Assembly: GCA_021775275.1 (NCBI GenBank)
Contig: JAJFIE010000141.1
Coordinates: 1-9,664, forward strand
Source: Rhodospirillales bacterium
Lineage (GTDB): Bacteria; Pseudomonadota; Alphaproteobacteria; Rhodospirillales; Casp-alpha2
DNA length: 9,664 bases
Reading direction: 5' to 3'
Under the pieces are notes generated by a model, which did not search any database, was not told the origin of the DNA, and was given only the letters and a program-made list of their open reading frames with translations. This document shows positions 1-7,204 of this stretch, piece by piece (position 1 is the stretch's first letter; each line of letters begins with the position of its first letter). Position numbers and translations under genes: made by a program.

Positions 1-1
1 T

Positions 2-982
2 GGGCGGCGCCTCTGTATCGGCGATCAGGTCGCCTCGACTGATGTCAATTTCATCTTCCAGCGTCAGGGTCACCGACTGCCCTGCGAATGCCTGATCCAG
101 ATCACCGTCGAAAGTGGAAATAGACTTGATCCGGCTGGATCGTTCCGACGGACTGACAATGATCTTGTCGCCGGATTTGACGGCACCGCTGGCGATCATG
201 CCGCTAAAACCCCGGAAATTCTGGTTTGGCCGGTTCACCCATTGCACCGGCATGCGGAAAGGGCCAGACGCCATGTCCGTGGAGACGTCAATGGATTCGA
301 GGACTTCCATCAACGTAGGGCCGTCATACCAGGGCATTGCCGCGCCACGTTCAAAGACATTATCGCCCCGCAATGCGGACAGCGGGATTGCGTGAATATC
401 AGTCAGACCCAGTTCGGCGGCAAAGGCCCGGTATTCTTTCTCGATCTCGGCAAAGCGCACATGGTCATAGTCCACCATGTCCATTTTATTGATAGCCAGA
501 ATGGCATGACGAATGCCCAACAGGCTGACAATATAGCTATGCCGCCGGGTCTGGGTCAGAATACCCTTGCGGGCGTCCACCAGAATGATTGCCAGGTCGG
601 CGGTCGATGCGCCGGTGGCCATATTGCGGGTGTATTGCTCGTGGCCCGGGGTGTCGGCGACAATGAATTTGCGCTTGTCTGTCGAAAAAAACCGGTAGGC
701 GACGTCAATGGTAATACCCTGTTCGCGCTCCGCCTGCAGACCATCAACCAGCAGGGCGAGATCAATTTCGTCGCCTTGTGTCCCGACCTTTTTGCTGTCG
801 GCAGTAACCGCCGCCAACTGATCTTCGAAGATCAGTTTGGAATCGTAGAGCAATCGGCCAATGAGGGTGGACTTGCCATCATCCACACTGCCGCAGGTGA
901 TAAACCGCAACAGGTCCTTTTCTTCCTGGGTTTTCAGATAGGCGAGAATATCCGTTTCAATCAGATCAGACTGGTGGGCCAT
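2..982 (-). CDS. cysN: Sulfate adenylyltransferase subunit 1 (CysN), 5' part of gene
   Basis: GTPase subunit of heterodimeric ATP sulfurylase, which couples GTP hydrolysis to formation of APS from ATP and sulfate in the cytoplasm. The first 327 residues are present; the gene runs off the left edge. The translation shows an EF-Tu-like G domain: P-loop GSVDDGKST (about 31-39), switch I QGIT (88-91), [11 protein letters not shown] (110-120), NKMD (165-168) and SAL (202-204). A domain-2 beta-barrel begins near residue 240 ([11 protein letters not shown]). The ATG at 980-982 overlaps the cysD stop (TGATG), and an AGGAGG lies just upstream inside the end of cysD, so translational coupling is likely. 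Whether a C-terminal APS-kinase (CysC) domain follows, as in many CysNC fusions, cannot be seen here. That matters because APS kinase is what would supply PAPS to the sulfotransferases nearby. Identification is secure. Confidence 0.96.
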   Translation of the reverse strand, partial: MAHQSDLIETDILAYLKTQEEKDLLRFITCGSVDDGKSTLIGRLLYDSKLIFEDQLAAVTADSKKVGTQGDEIDLALLVDGLQAEREQGITIDVAYRFFSTDKRKFIVADTPGHEQYTRNMATGASTADLAIILVDARKGILTQTRRHSYIVSLLGIRHAILAINKMDMVDYDHVRFAEIEKEYRAFAAELGLTDIHAIPLSALRGDNVFERGAAMPWYDGPTLMEVLESIDVSTDMASGPFRMPVQWVNRPNQNFRGFSGMIASGAVKSGDKIIVSPSERSSRIKSISTFDGDLDQAFAGQSVTLTLEDEIDISRGDLIADTEAPP

Positions 983-1887
983 CAGAAATAGCCCTCCTGT
1001 TTTTTCTTCTCCATGGAGCCGGACTGATCATGATCGATGACTCGGCCCTGCCGCTCGGATGTTCTTGTCAGCAACATTTCCTGAATGATCGCCGGGAGAG
1101 TATCCGCCGTGGATTCCACGGCGCCCGTCAGCGGATAACATCCGAGGGTACGAAACCGGACGGATTTCATCTCCGGTTTTTCATCAGGTTCCAGGGGTAT
1201 CCGGTCGTCATCGACCATGATCAACGCGCCATCACGCTCAACCACGGGGCGTTGAGCCGAAAAATAAAGTGGAACAATGGGGATGTCTTCCAGATAGATG
1301 TATTGCCAGATATCCAGTTCCGTCCAGTTGGACAGTGGAAAGGCGCGAATACTCTCGCCCTTGTTGACGCGGGTATTGTAAAGTCGCCACAGTTCAGGCC
1401 GTTGGTTTTTCGGGTCCCAGCGGTGGTTCTTCGTGCGAAACGAAAAGACACGCTCCTTGGCGCGGGATTTTTCCTCGTCGCGCCGCGCGCCGCCAAAGGC
1501 CGCATCGAACCCGTATTTGTCGAGTGCCTGTTTAAGCCCTTGTGTTTTCATCACATCGGTATGGACCTGACTGCCATGACTGAACGGTCCAATGCCCCGG
1601 GAGACGCCATCCTCGTTCACGTGGACAATGAGATCCATACCGCTTTCCTCGGCCATGGCGTCACGGAACTCATACATGGCGCGAAACTTCCACGTTGTGT
1701 CCACGTGCATCAGGGGAAACGGCGGTACGCCGGGATGGAAGGCCTTGCGGGCCAGATGAAGCATTACCGACGAATCTTTGCCGATGGAATAGAGCATCAC
1801 CGGATTGTCGAACTCTGCGGCAACTTCCCGCATGATATGGATGCTTTCGGCTTCCAGTTGCCGAAGGTGCGTCATAGCGCCGGACAT
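982..1887 (-). CDS. cysD: Sulfate adenylyltransferase subunit 2 (CysD)
   Basis: Catalytic subunit of ATP sulfurylase, which adenylylates sulfate to APS together with CysN. The 301 residues match the usual family length. It is a PP-loop ATP pyrophosphatase-type protein: SIGKDSS at 34-40 is the modified PP-loop, [15 protein letters not shown] at 132-146 and [12 protein letters not shown] at 246-257 are family signatures, and the C-terminal tail (about 277-301, ending QEGYF) is typical of CysD. The first ATG is preferred because GAGGAAA lies about nine bases upstream; the ATG four codons later is too far from it. It is the first gene of a cysDN operon, with cysN starting in the overlapping TGATG. 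Upstream is a 152-base gap (1888-2039) that must hold the promoter. No cysH or cysG-type neighbour is present in the window. Confidence 0.97.
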   Translation of the reverse strand: MSGAMTHLRQLEAESIHIMREVAAEFDNPVMLYSIGKDSSVMLHLARKAFHPGVPPFPLMHVDTTWKFRAMYEFRDAMAEESGMDLIVHVNEDGVSRGIGPFSHGSQVHTDVMKTQGLKQALDKYGFDAAFGGARRDEEKSRAKERVFSFRTKNHRWDPKNQRPELWRLYNTRVNKGESIRAFPLSNWTELDIWQYIYLEDIPIVPLYFSAQRPVVERDGALIMVDDDRIPLEPDEKPEMKSVRFRTLGCYPLTGAVESTADTLPAIIQEMLLTRTSERQGRVIDHDQSGSMEKKKQEGYF

Positions 1888-2039
1888 GGGCGGAATTTCC
1901 TCAAGGCCGTTGATAAGGGTGGAGATGGCTGCCCGCTACCTGTCCCCGAATCTTGCCGGAAGATAGGGTGAAGCGGGCCGGGCTGCAAGTGTGTTGCGTC
2001 ACCCTTCACGTGCGGTCTCGCTAGTTTGGCTAATGGACA
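1888..2039. promoter_or_regulatory. Intergenic region upstream of cysD with inverted repeats
   Basis: This 152-base gap separates the end of the first sulfotransferase gene from cysD, both on the minus strand, so it probably holds the cysDN promoter and the end of the upstream transcript. AGGGTGA (1965-1971) is inverted as TCACCCT (1999-2005). GCCCGCT (1931-1937) is inverted as AGCGGGC (1972-1978). The arms are short and far apart and there is no T-run behind them, so a rho-independent terminator is not supported. I could not fix a convincing -35/-10 pair. Confidence 0.35.
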
Positions 2040-2783
2040 TCAGTAGGCGGGCTTCAGCCGGTGTGCGAAAAGGTGTTCGTAATGGGGCAGGGTCGTCTCA
2101 TGAATCTCTTTTACCCTGTCGGGAGCATCGGAAATATCGATGTACGTTCGTTTCTGGGGTTTGAGGCCATCAGAGTTGCGAAGATTTTCATGAAATGATC
2201 CGCCGTCCCACCAACTCACTTCGTCCCGTGCCCCAGGTTTCCAACTGAGCGCTTCAGGCAGAAACGGTATGCCAACGGCATGGCAGTATGCCTCGGTCAT
2301 TCCATGCGGGTCTTCCAGCAGATCGTCACTGTCAATCACAGGCGGTGCCTTACCCTTCTGATCACTCAATCGGTTGAAGAGTTCCCTTTGTTCCACAAAG
2401 CCGACCTCCTTTGGATGGAAATCCGGCCAATGCCTGTACATGGAGGTGATGGTTTTTGCCGGGTTGCGAATCAGAAAGCTGTGATTGAAGTGGGCGAGAA
2501 ATTCATCCGACCACATGTGGTGAAGGTAGTGGGGGAATTCTTTCGAAAATACAGCCCCTTTTTCCGCTGCTGCTTTCAGGGTTTCCCAGACACTGTCATA
2601 AGATAGTCCCGGGGTTCGTACGCTGTCTGACTGTAAGCGGGGCCATAGTGGTTCATCACCCTGGTACCACGCCTCACCGAATGGTTCGTGGAAACAAATC
2701 ATGTCGCCGCGTTGTCGCATCATCCACTCGAATGCCGTCGATGTGGAGCGGGGCACAGCCCAAAGAGCAAGAATTTTCTGCAT
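2040..2783 (-). CDS. PAPS-type sulfotransferase family protein (first copy)
   Basis: A 247-residue soluble protein of the short bacterial sulfotransferase group (resembling Pfam Sulfotransfer_5), which would transfer a sulfuryl group from PAPS to an acceptor. PRSTSTAFE at 11-19, immediately after the first beta strand (ILALWAV), matches the 5'-phosphosulfate-binding loop. FHEPF follows at 31-35. FLIRNPAKTITSMYR at 103-117 matches the 3'-phosphate-binding strand and helix, with Arg106 and Ser114 as the expected ligands. No signal peptide or membrane segment is visible, so it is probably cytoplasmic. The ATG lies 11 bases after the stop of the racemase/decarboxylase-like gene, with GAGG at that stop, so the two are co-transcribed and probably coupled. 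A related protein is encoded at 4667-5443. The substrate is unknown; some proteins of this fold have no proven sulfotransferase activity. Confidence 0.82.
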   Translation of the reverse strand: MQKILALWAVPRSTSTAFEWMMRQRGDMICFHEPFGEAWYQGDEPLWPRLQSDSVRTPGLSYDSVWETLKAAAEKGAVFSKEFPHYLHHMWSDEFLAHFNHSFLIRNPAKTITSMYRHWPDFHPKEVGFVEQRELFNRLSDQKGKAPPVIDSDDLLEDPHGMTEAYCHAVGIPFLPEALSWKPGARDEVSWWDGGSFHENLRNSDGLKPQKRTYIDISDAPDRVKEIHETTLPHYEHLFAHRLKPAY

Positions 2784-2794
2784 TTCTCAGATCC

Positions 2795-3613
2795 TCAGGA
2801 AAGCGTCGAGAGCAGTTGTCCATGGTTCCCTTCGGGCGCCACGCCAAGTGTTTTGAAAATACGCCAATAGAGGGCGACATCCGATGCAACGATTGATTTG
2901 CCCACCACCTCCTCAAGGGCCGGTGTGTAATAAAGTGCCCGTTGCGGCACGCCGTCCGCCCGACGCCAGTTTGGCATGCCATTGACCACAATGGCCTCGG
3001 CTTGCGGGGCCAGTTCGGCTACCCTGGTCATTGATTTCTCAGCCAGTTCGCCCGGGAAAATCCAGGTTTTCTCGTTGACCTTTTCCTGAGTGTCATAAAA
3101 ACCCTGGTCGACAAAATTGCCGGCGTAGACCAGATCAAACCCGGCCTCCCTGAGGAAGCGCGCGATGCCGTCACGCCAGTCGGGCCAGTAGTAAACCGAA
3201 TTGAGGGCGATTTTCTCGATGTTGAGATCACTTAACGCTTCGATCAGGCAATAACCCGCCATGTGGAACGGGGTTTCATAAGTGTCGCTGATCCGGGCGC
3301 AGATATCGTGAATTTCGTCAGGTGTCGTGCCCTGACAATGAACCCAGTTGGTGCCGACCTGACCCACCACATCAGCGCCGTTGTTGGACATGCAGTGGAC
3401 GACTTCTTCCAGCAAATGGAAATTATCGATCCGCTGGGTCAGTTCATGGGCGTAATCGGGGACGTGGAGCATCCGTCCGTGAGCGCCCACCGTATCGGGC
3501 GCAATGCGTAGGAAATCACTGGGCGCGGCATCAAAATCATGCGGCGGTGCTGTAAAACCCACCTGATGGGGGAACAGTTTATTGGCGGGGTTCGTCCATC
3601 TTTCGGGTTTCAT
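2795..3613 (-). CDS. Arylmalonate decarboxylase / maleate isomerase-like protein lacking catalytic cysteines
   Basis: A 272-residue protein that I place in the Asp/Glu racemase superfamily, in the branch of maleate cis-trans isomerase and arylmalonate decarboxylase (AMDase). This rests on the order of family blocks: ADVVGQVGTNWVHCQG at about 80-95 corresponds to the AMDase stretch around MGTS. AGYCLIEAL (119-127) corresponds to the helix after the first active-site loop. IEKIALNSVYYWPDWRDGIARFL (about 132-154) is the strand-helix where these enzymes read (ALxTxY). AIVVNGMPN (207-215) sits where the second active-site Cys motif (SCGG or SCTN) normally occurs. At the first position the Cys of maleate isomerase is Gly87, as in AMDase; at the second the Cys is replaced by Gly212 or Met213. 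GGAG lies about six bases before the ATG. It is the first gene of a two-gene unit with the downstream sulfotransferase and is divergent from the LysR gene. The fold is fairly sure; the reaction is unknown. Confidence 0.72.
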   Translation of the reverse strand: MKPERWTNPANKLFPHQVGFTAPPHDFDAAPSDFLRIAPDTVGAHGRMLHVPDYAHELTQRIDNFHLLEEVVHCMSNNGADVVGQVGTNWVHCQGTTPDEIHDICARISDTYETPFHMAGYCLIEALSDLNIEKIALNSVYYWPDWRDGIARFLREAGFDLVYAGNFVDQGFYDTQEKVNEKTWIFPGELAEKSMTRVAELAPQAEAIVVNGMPNWRRADGVPQRALYYTPALEEVVGKSIVASDVALYWRIFKTLGVAPEGNHGQLLSTLS

Positions 3614-3744
3614 TTTTCTCTCCGACTCTCACTTTTCGGTTCGACAGAAAGAGGTTGCAGATATACCGTTCATGCAATCAGTGTTCAGTGTTTTATCGTT
3701 AAATTCAAATGCATTTATCATCCGGCTAGTATATCAATTTGGAT
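3614..3744. promoter_or_regulatory. Divergent promoter region between the decarboxylase-like gene and the LysR gene
   Basis: A 131-base AT-rich divergent intergenic region, the usual place for a LysR-type regulator to bind. Two dyads are visible: AAATGCATTT at 3707-3716, a perfect 10-base palindrome with an approximate T-N11-A frame at 3705-3717; and ATATC (3731-3735) with GATAT (3742-3746), which overlaps the LysR start. A weak plus-strand pair TTCAAA (3704-3709 region) and TAGTAT (3727-3732) could be the regulator's own promoter, which would leave almost no 5' leader. None of these sites is proven. Confidence 0.4.
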
Positions 3745-4653
3745 ATGATGAATTATCGTTATCAATTACCGTCCCTGAGTGCTCTGAGCGCCTTTGAGTG
3801 TGCGGGTCGGCATGCAAATTTCAGTCGGGCGGCTGAGGAATTACGCACGTCGCAACCAGCCGTCAGCCGTCACATCGCAGCTCTGGAGTACTTCCTCGAC
3901 ACCAAACTCTTCGATCGCAGCCGGGGCCGGACCACACTGACTCCCGATGGCCAACGGCTTTACCATTCCGTGATGACGGGCCTTGAGGAAATTGCTACGG
4001 CGGTTCGCGAGATTCGGGCGCAACCCGACACTATTTCCATTGCGTGCTCTCATTCCATCTCACATCTCTGGCTCATGCCCCGCTATGATCGATTGCAGCA
4101 GTCTCTTGGTGATGATGTGGAAATCGTTACCGTCACCTCGGAATATGAACACCACCCGCGTCTACAGGAAGAAGGTGTCGACCTGAGCCTTACGTTCGCC
4201 GGCGAAAACGCGCGTGGCATGGAGAAGACGGTTCTTTTCAAGGAAGAGATATTTCCTGTTTGCGCGCCGGATTTCGCCAACAAGCACGCTAATCTCATTG
4301 CTGAGAGGGGCGCAACCGCTATCGAGACATTGCCGTTACTCAATCTTGGGCAACGCAATTATGGTTGGGCTACATGGGAGGCATGGTTTTCTTTAAACGG
4401 TCTTGTTCTGCCCGATTTGGAGGGGGGACGGCGATTTGGCAATTATGTCTATCTGCTGGAAGCCGCCTGCAACGGAGCGGGTGTTGCTCTTGGGTGGACG
4501 GAACTCGTGGATGACTATCTGACGCAAGGGCGTTTGGTCCCGCTGCCAGGTGAACGGTTATCGACAGGGGGGGCGCTATATCTCCTGGTTAATCCGGTGA
4601 GCCGTAATCGGGTTCTTGCCGACCGGGCCGCGCAATGCCTGTGCGCGACCTGA
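3745..4653 (+). CDS. LysR-type transcriptional regulator (GcvA-like)
   Basis: A LysR-family regulator of about 302 residues, the normal family length. The N-terminal winged helix-turn-helix covers roughly residues 8-66: the start LPSLSALSAFECAGRH is typical of the GcvA-like subgroup, and ANFSRAAEELRTSQPAVSRHIAALE (24-48, key residues AA, SQPAVSRHI) is the HTH. A periplasmic-binding-protein-like effector domain follows from about residue 95 to the end. The frame is also open from a TTG at 3739. I prefer the ATG at 3745 (or 3748), because no good ribosome-binding site supports the TTG and the HTH then starts at the usual distance. No strong Shine-Dalgarno is seen for any candidate. It is divergent from the decarboxylase-like/sulfotransferase pair and convergent, 13 bases apart, with the second sulfotransferase. 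By position it probably regulates the divergent pair and itself; the effector is unknown. Confidence 0.93.
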   Translation: MMNYRYQLPSLSALSAFECAGRHANFSRAAEELRTSQPAVSRHIAALEYFLDTKLFDRSRGRTTLTPDGQRLYHSVMTGLEEIATAVREIRAQPDTISIACSHSISHLWLMPRYDRLQQSLGDDVEIVTVTSEYEHHPRLQEEGVDLSLTFAGENARGMEKTVLFKEEIFPVCAPDFANKHANLIAERGATAIETLPLLNLGQRNYGWATWEAWFSLNGLVLPDLEGGRRFGNYVYLLEAACNGAGVALGWTELVDDYLTQGRLVPLPGERLSTGGALYLLVNPVSRNRVLADRAAQCLCAT

Positions 4654-4666
4654 ACGGACGCTGTTC

Positions 4667-5443
4667 CTACGTCCTCGTAGCGGCCATGGGCTTTAGCTTG
4701 TATTGCTGTAGCCTGTCAAAAAAGGGTTTGTGATGATCGTAGTAGACACGGAGTTGCGGTGCTGAATCCAGCGTGACGGAGGGCTTTCCGTCATTTTGGC
4801 TGTCGGTGGTTTCGCTTTCCTTGCGAATGCCCTTCGCGCCGATGACGTCACCATGCCAGGCGGTGACGCCCTGCCAGTCTTTGGGCGTCGTGTTACTCCA
4901 TTCAAGGGCGTGAGGAAGAAACTCTACACCAATAACGGTCGAATAGGCTCGCATCATGCCTGCGGCATCATCCTGAATATCCGCTGCTTCGATGACCGGC
5001 GGTATCGTTCCATAGGTTTCCGAAAGCCAGGTGAAATGTCTGTACTGCATCTCGACCCCGATTTCTTCGCAGGTCATATTGGGGTCGAGCTTGTAATAGG
5101 AAACGATGGATTTGGCCGGGTCACGGATCAAAAATGTATGCGTAATGCGGTCGGCGAACGCTCTGTCGTCCTTCATGCGATCAAGAATATAATAGCTCAT
5201 ATCCTTGAAAAATACGGGGTTGGTTTCCGCCGCCTTCAACAACATGGCCCGGATATCTTCGTAACTTGTGGGGGTACCGGGTGGGACGTCGAAATGCGGC
5301 ATCTCTTTTTTGGCGTCACCCACATAGTAGAGATACATGAACGGCTCGTGGAAACAGGTGAAATCACCCCGTTCCCGCATGATACGCTCCATAGCCGTGG
5401 ACATGGACCGTGGGTGACTCCAGAGTGCGACGATGGGGTTCAT
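4667..5443 (-). CDS. PAPS-type sulfotransferase family protein (second copy)
   Basis: A 258-residue protein clearly of the same family as the product of 2040-2783. The two share the opening ALW-x2-PRS-x-STA-x-E, the FHEPF motif at 31-35, FLIR-x-PAK, a PPVI block near 148 and an FLP-x-AL block near 175. PRSMSTAME (11-19) is the expected 5'-phosphosulfate loop, and FLIRDPAKSIVSYYK (104-118) the 3'-phosphate segment with Arg107 and Ser115. Compared with the first copy it has a longer C-terminal region rich in Lys, Thr, Ser and Asp (about 200-230), so the acceptor specificity may differ. AAAGGA lies about seven bases before the ATG, and the start is 34 bases after the quinone reductase stop, so it probably ends the metF series of genes. 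It faces the LysR gene tail to tail with a 13-base gap. No transmembrane or signal segment is visible. Acceptor unknown. Confidence 0.82.
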   Translation of the reverse strand: MNPIVALWSHPRSMSTAMERIMRERGDFTCFHEPFMYLYYVGDAKKEMPHFDVPPGTPTSYEDIRAMLLKAAETNPVFFKDMSYYILDRMKDDRAFADRITHTFLIRDPAKSIVSYYKLDPNMTCEEIGVEMQYRHFTWLSETYGTIPPVIEAADIQDDAAGMMRAYSTVIGVEFLPHALEWSNTTPKDWQGVTAWHGDVIGAKGIRKESETTDSQNDGKPSVTLDSAPQLRVYYDHHKPFFDRLQQYKLKPMAATRT

Positions 5444-5477
5444 GGCGGTCCTTTACCCTAAGTGATCGTGGTCAAAT

Positions 5478-6092
5478 TCAGCAAAAAGCATCACTGCCGA
5501 GGCCCCCAGTTTTTTCAAACGATAATGCGGCGTTGCGGGTATGCGCCAGATGTTTCGCCCGCGCTTCTTCGCTGGCGTCTACGTCGGGAAGTATATGCGT
5601 CTCCACGTTGATGATGCCACAGTACCCAAAGATGCCGGCGTCAATCTGGCGTTGAAACGCGCCATGATAACCGTATCGACGATAGAGTCCCTGGCCACTG
5701 GCGGCAGGGCAAAACAGGGCGACTTTTCCGTGCTTTAACAGGCCAACGGAGCTACCTCCTTCGTAGGTAAAGGCGAAGCCGCTGGTGAAAACGCGATCGA
5801 CCCAGCCCTTGAGGATCGCTGGCATCGACCACCACCAGACAGGAAAGAAGAAAGCCATGGCGTCGGCTTCAATGACCCGTTTCTGTTCGGCGGCGACCTC
5901 GGTTGATGCATCGGCGCGTCCCTCGTAGTGGGCGATATCCGCCATATTAAAGCGGGGATCGAACCCTTCCGTGTACAGGTCTGCGATGTCGATGGAATGG
6001 CCAGCGGATTGCGCAGAGGTGGTGAACTCATCGAGTAGCGCGCCGGTAAAGGAATTCCTGTTGGGGTGCGCCAGTACGGCCAAAATCTTCAT
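5478..6092 (-). CDS. Flavodoxin-fold NAD(P)H:quinone oxidoreductase
   Basis: A 204-residue flavoprotein of the NQO1/MdaB/KefF-type Flavodoxin_2 family, which transfers two electrons from NAD(P)H to quinones or related electrophiles through bound flavin. The opening strand MKILAVLAHP followed by NRNSFTGAL (11-19) is the flavin-phosphate loop. FFFPVWWWSMPAILKGWVDRV (about 81-101) is the hallmark second flavin loop and following helix, and SGFAFTYEGG (104-113) is also typical. Length is normal for the family. GGAGGA lies about nine bases before the ATG. It sits 46 bases after the 2-hydroxyacid dehydrogenase stop and 34 bases before the second sulfotransferase, all in the same direction, so co-transcription is likely. 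A specific physiological substrate cannot be assigned. A role in disposal of an electrophilic or quinoid product would fit its neighbours but is inference. Confidence 0.88.
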   Translation of the reverse strand: MKILAVLAHPNRNSFTGALLDEFTTSAQSAGHSIDIADLYTEGFDPRFNMADIAHYEGRADASTEVAAEQKRVIEADAMAFFFPVWWWSMPAILKGWVDRVFTSGFAFTYEGGSSVGLLKHGKVALFCPAASGQGLYRRYGYHGAFQRQIDAGIFGYCGIINVETHILPDVDASEEARAKHLAHTRNAALSFEKTGGLGSDAFC

Positions 6093-6138
6093 TACAATGT
6101 TTCCTCCCGTCTTTTACCTTGTTATCTCCGACCGATCC

Positions 6139-7113
6139 CTATTCGGGAGCGGCGGCCACGTTGATCGGTTTGCCATTGAAGTAGGCCGTCATGTTTTCGA
6201 TGGCGATATCCATGATGGCGGTTGTGGCGTCCGGCGTATTGAAGCCGGTATGCGGTGTAATCACCACGTTATCCAGATTGCGTAACGGATGATCTGTCGG
6301 GAGGGGTTCTTCGTGGAAAACGTCCAGGCCTGACGCCCCGATAGCGCCATATTCCAGCGCAGAAATTATCGCTTTTTCCACGATGACTTCGGCTCGCGCT
6401 GAATTGATCAGGACAACGCCACGCTTCAGCTTGGAAAGCCGCTGGCCATCCAGCATATTTTCCGTATCCGATGTCAGGGCCAGATGAAGCGAAAGCACAT
6501 CGCTTTCCGATAAAACCTCATCCAGTTCCTTGAACTCAACACCTGCGGAAACAGCGCGTTCGGGGCTGGGATTCCGGGTCCAGGCGATAACGCGCATACC
6601 GAAAGCCCGGGCGAGGTGCGCTGTTCGAGTGCCGATGCCACCAAGGCCAATAAGTCCCAGCGTTTTGCCTTTCAGGTCAAACGCCGGGAGTCCCTTGTTC
6701 CACCCGCCTTGTCGGGTGTCACGGTCAAGCCGCGTAATTTGCCGGGCGGAAGCAAGTATAAGGCCAAAGGTGTGTTCGGCGACGGTCTCATTGGCATATC
6801 CCGGTGTATTGGTGACGGTGACTCCTTGGCGGGCTGCCATCTCCAGGTTGATGAAATTGGCAGCCCCAATGCCTGTGAAGGCAACGAATTCAAGTTTGGG
6901 CGCCTGTGACAAGACCTCATCCGGCAGGTCCCATCCCAGAAAAATGGCCTCCGCATCACCGATACGTTTCAGATATTCATCCGTGGTGTCGGGAGCACCT
7001 GTGTAGAGTGTGAAGTCGCCCAGGGTTTTGACGCGTGTCAATCGCTCGCCCGTGAGAATATCTCGGGTCGCATCGTCCCCGTCGGGATAGACGATCTTGC
7101 GGCGGACAACCAT
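6139..7113 (-). CDS. D-isomer-specific 2-hydroxyacid dehydrogenase
   Basis: A 324-residue NAD(P)-dependent oxidoreductase of the phosphoglycerate/glycerate/lactate dehydrogenase family. The Rossmann motif GLIGLGGIG is at 153-161, followed by the second strand MRVIAWTRNP (173-182). That strand ends in Thr-Arg rather than Asp, which would suit NADP better than NAD. Catalytic residues are recognisable: Arg240 in INSARAEV, Glu269 in DVFHEEP and His288 in ITPHTG. The usual Arg-Gly of the NxxRG motif is Arg-Ala here. I place the start at the ATG 7111-7113 because AAGGGG (7120-7125) sits six bases before it and the conserved first strand (KIVYPDG) begins right after. The frame stays open to 7263, but that extension would overlap the end of metF and has no family homology I recognise. 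The gene follows metF after a 91-base gap and precedes the quinone reductase. The 2-oxo or 2-hydroxy acid substrate is not identifiable. Confidence 0.9.
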   Translation of the reverse strand: MVVRRKIVYPDGDDATRDILTGERLTRVKTLGDFTLYTGAPDTTDEYLKRIGDAEAIFLGWDLPDEVLSQAPKLEFVAFTGIGAANFINLEMAARQGVTVTNTPGYANETVAEHTFGLILASARQITRLDRDTRQGGWNKGLPAFDLKGKTLGLIGLGGIGTRTAHLARAFGMRVIAWTRNPSPERAVSAGVEFKELDEVLSESDVLSLHLALTSDTENMLDGQRLSKLKRGVVLINSARAEVIVEKAIISALEYGAIGASGLDVFHEEPLPTDHPLRNLDNVVITPHTGFNTPDATTAIMDIAIENMTAYFNGKPINVAAAPE

Positions 7114-7204
7114 TTCGCACCCCTTTGAGACAGACCGCGTAGAGGCCAGATGGTAACCCGCTATATCTGAGGCTGAAACCTCAATCTGGTCGCTCTGCCT
7201 GCCG
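7114..7204. other. Spacer between metF and the 2-hydroxyacid dehydrogenase with nested inverted repeats
   Basis: A 91-base gap, the longest within the metF series. CCAGAT (7146-7151) and ATCTGG (7184-7189) enclose TGAGG (7168-7172) and CCTCA (7179-7183). In the minus-strand transcript the outer and inner stems are contiguous on the 5' side, giving an 11-base strand opposite a 16-base bulge on the other. No U-tract follows. It could be a processing site, a weak attenuator or chance; a separate internal promoter in this gap is also possible. The dehydrogenase ribosome-binding site (7120-7125) lies outside the hairpin. Confidence 0.35.

Noticed and set aside
242..991. Plus-strand 249-codon open frame
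   Set aside because: Lies opposite cysN, whose GTPase motifs are unambiguous on the minus strand; the product has no recognisable domain.
1030..1971. Plus-strand 313-codon open frame
   Set aside because: Antisense shadow of cysD, which is complete and matches its family from end to end.
2674..2991. Minus-strand 105-codon open frame across the junction of the decarboxylase-like and sulfotransferase genes
   Set aside because: Out of frame with both, which join cleanly with an 11-base gap and a ribosome-binding site.
4667..4680. CTACG/CGTAG hairpin as a bidirectional terminator between the LysR gene and the second sulfotransferase
   Set aside because: Only five base pairs, lies in the end of the coding region, and has no T-run on either side.
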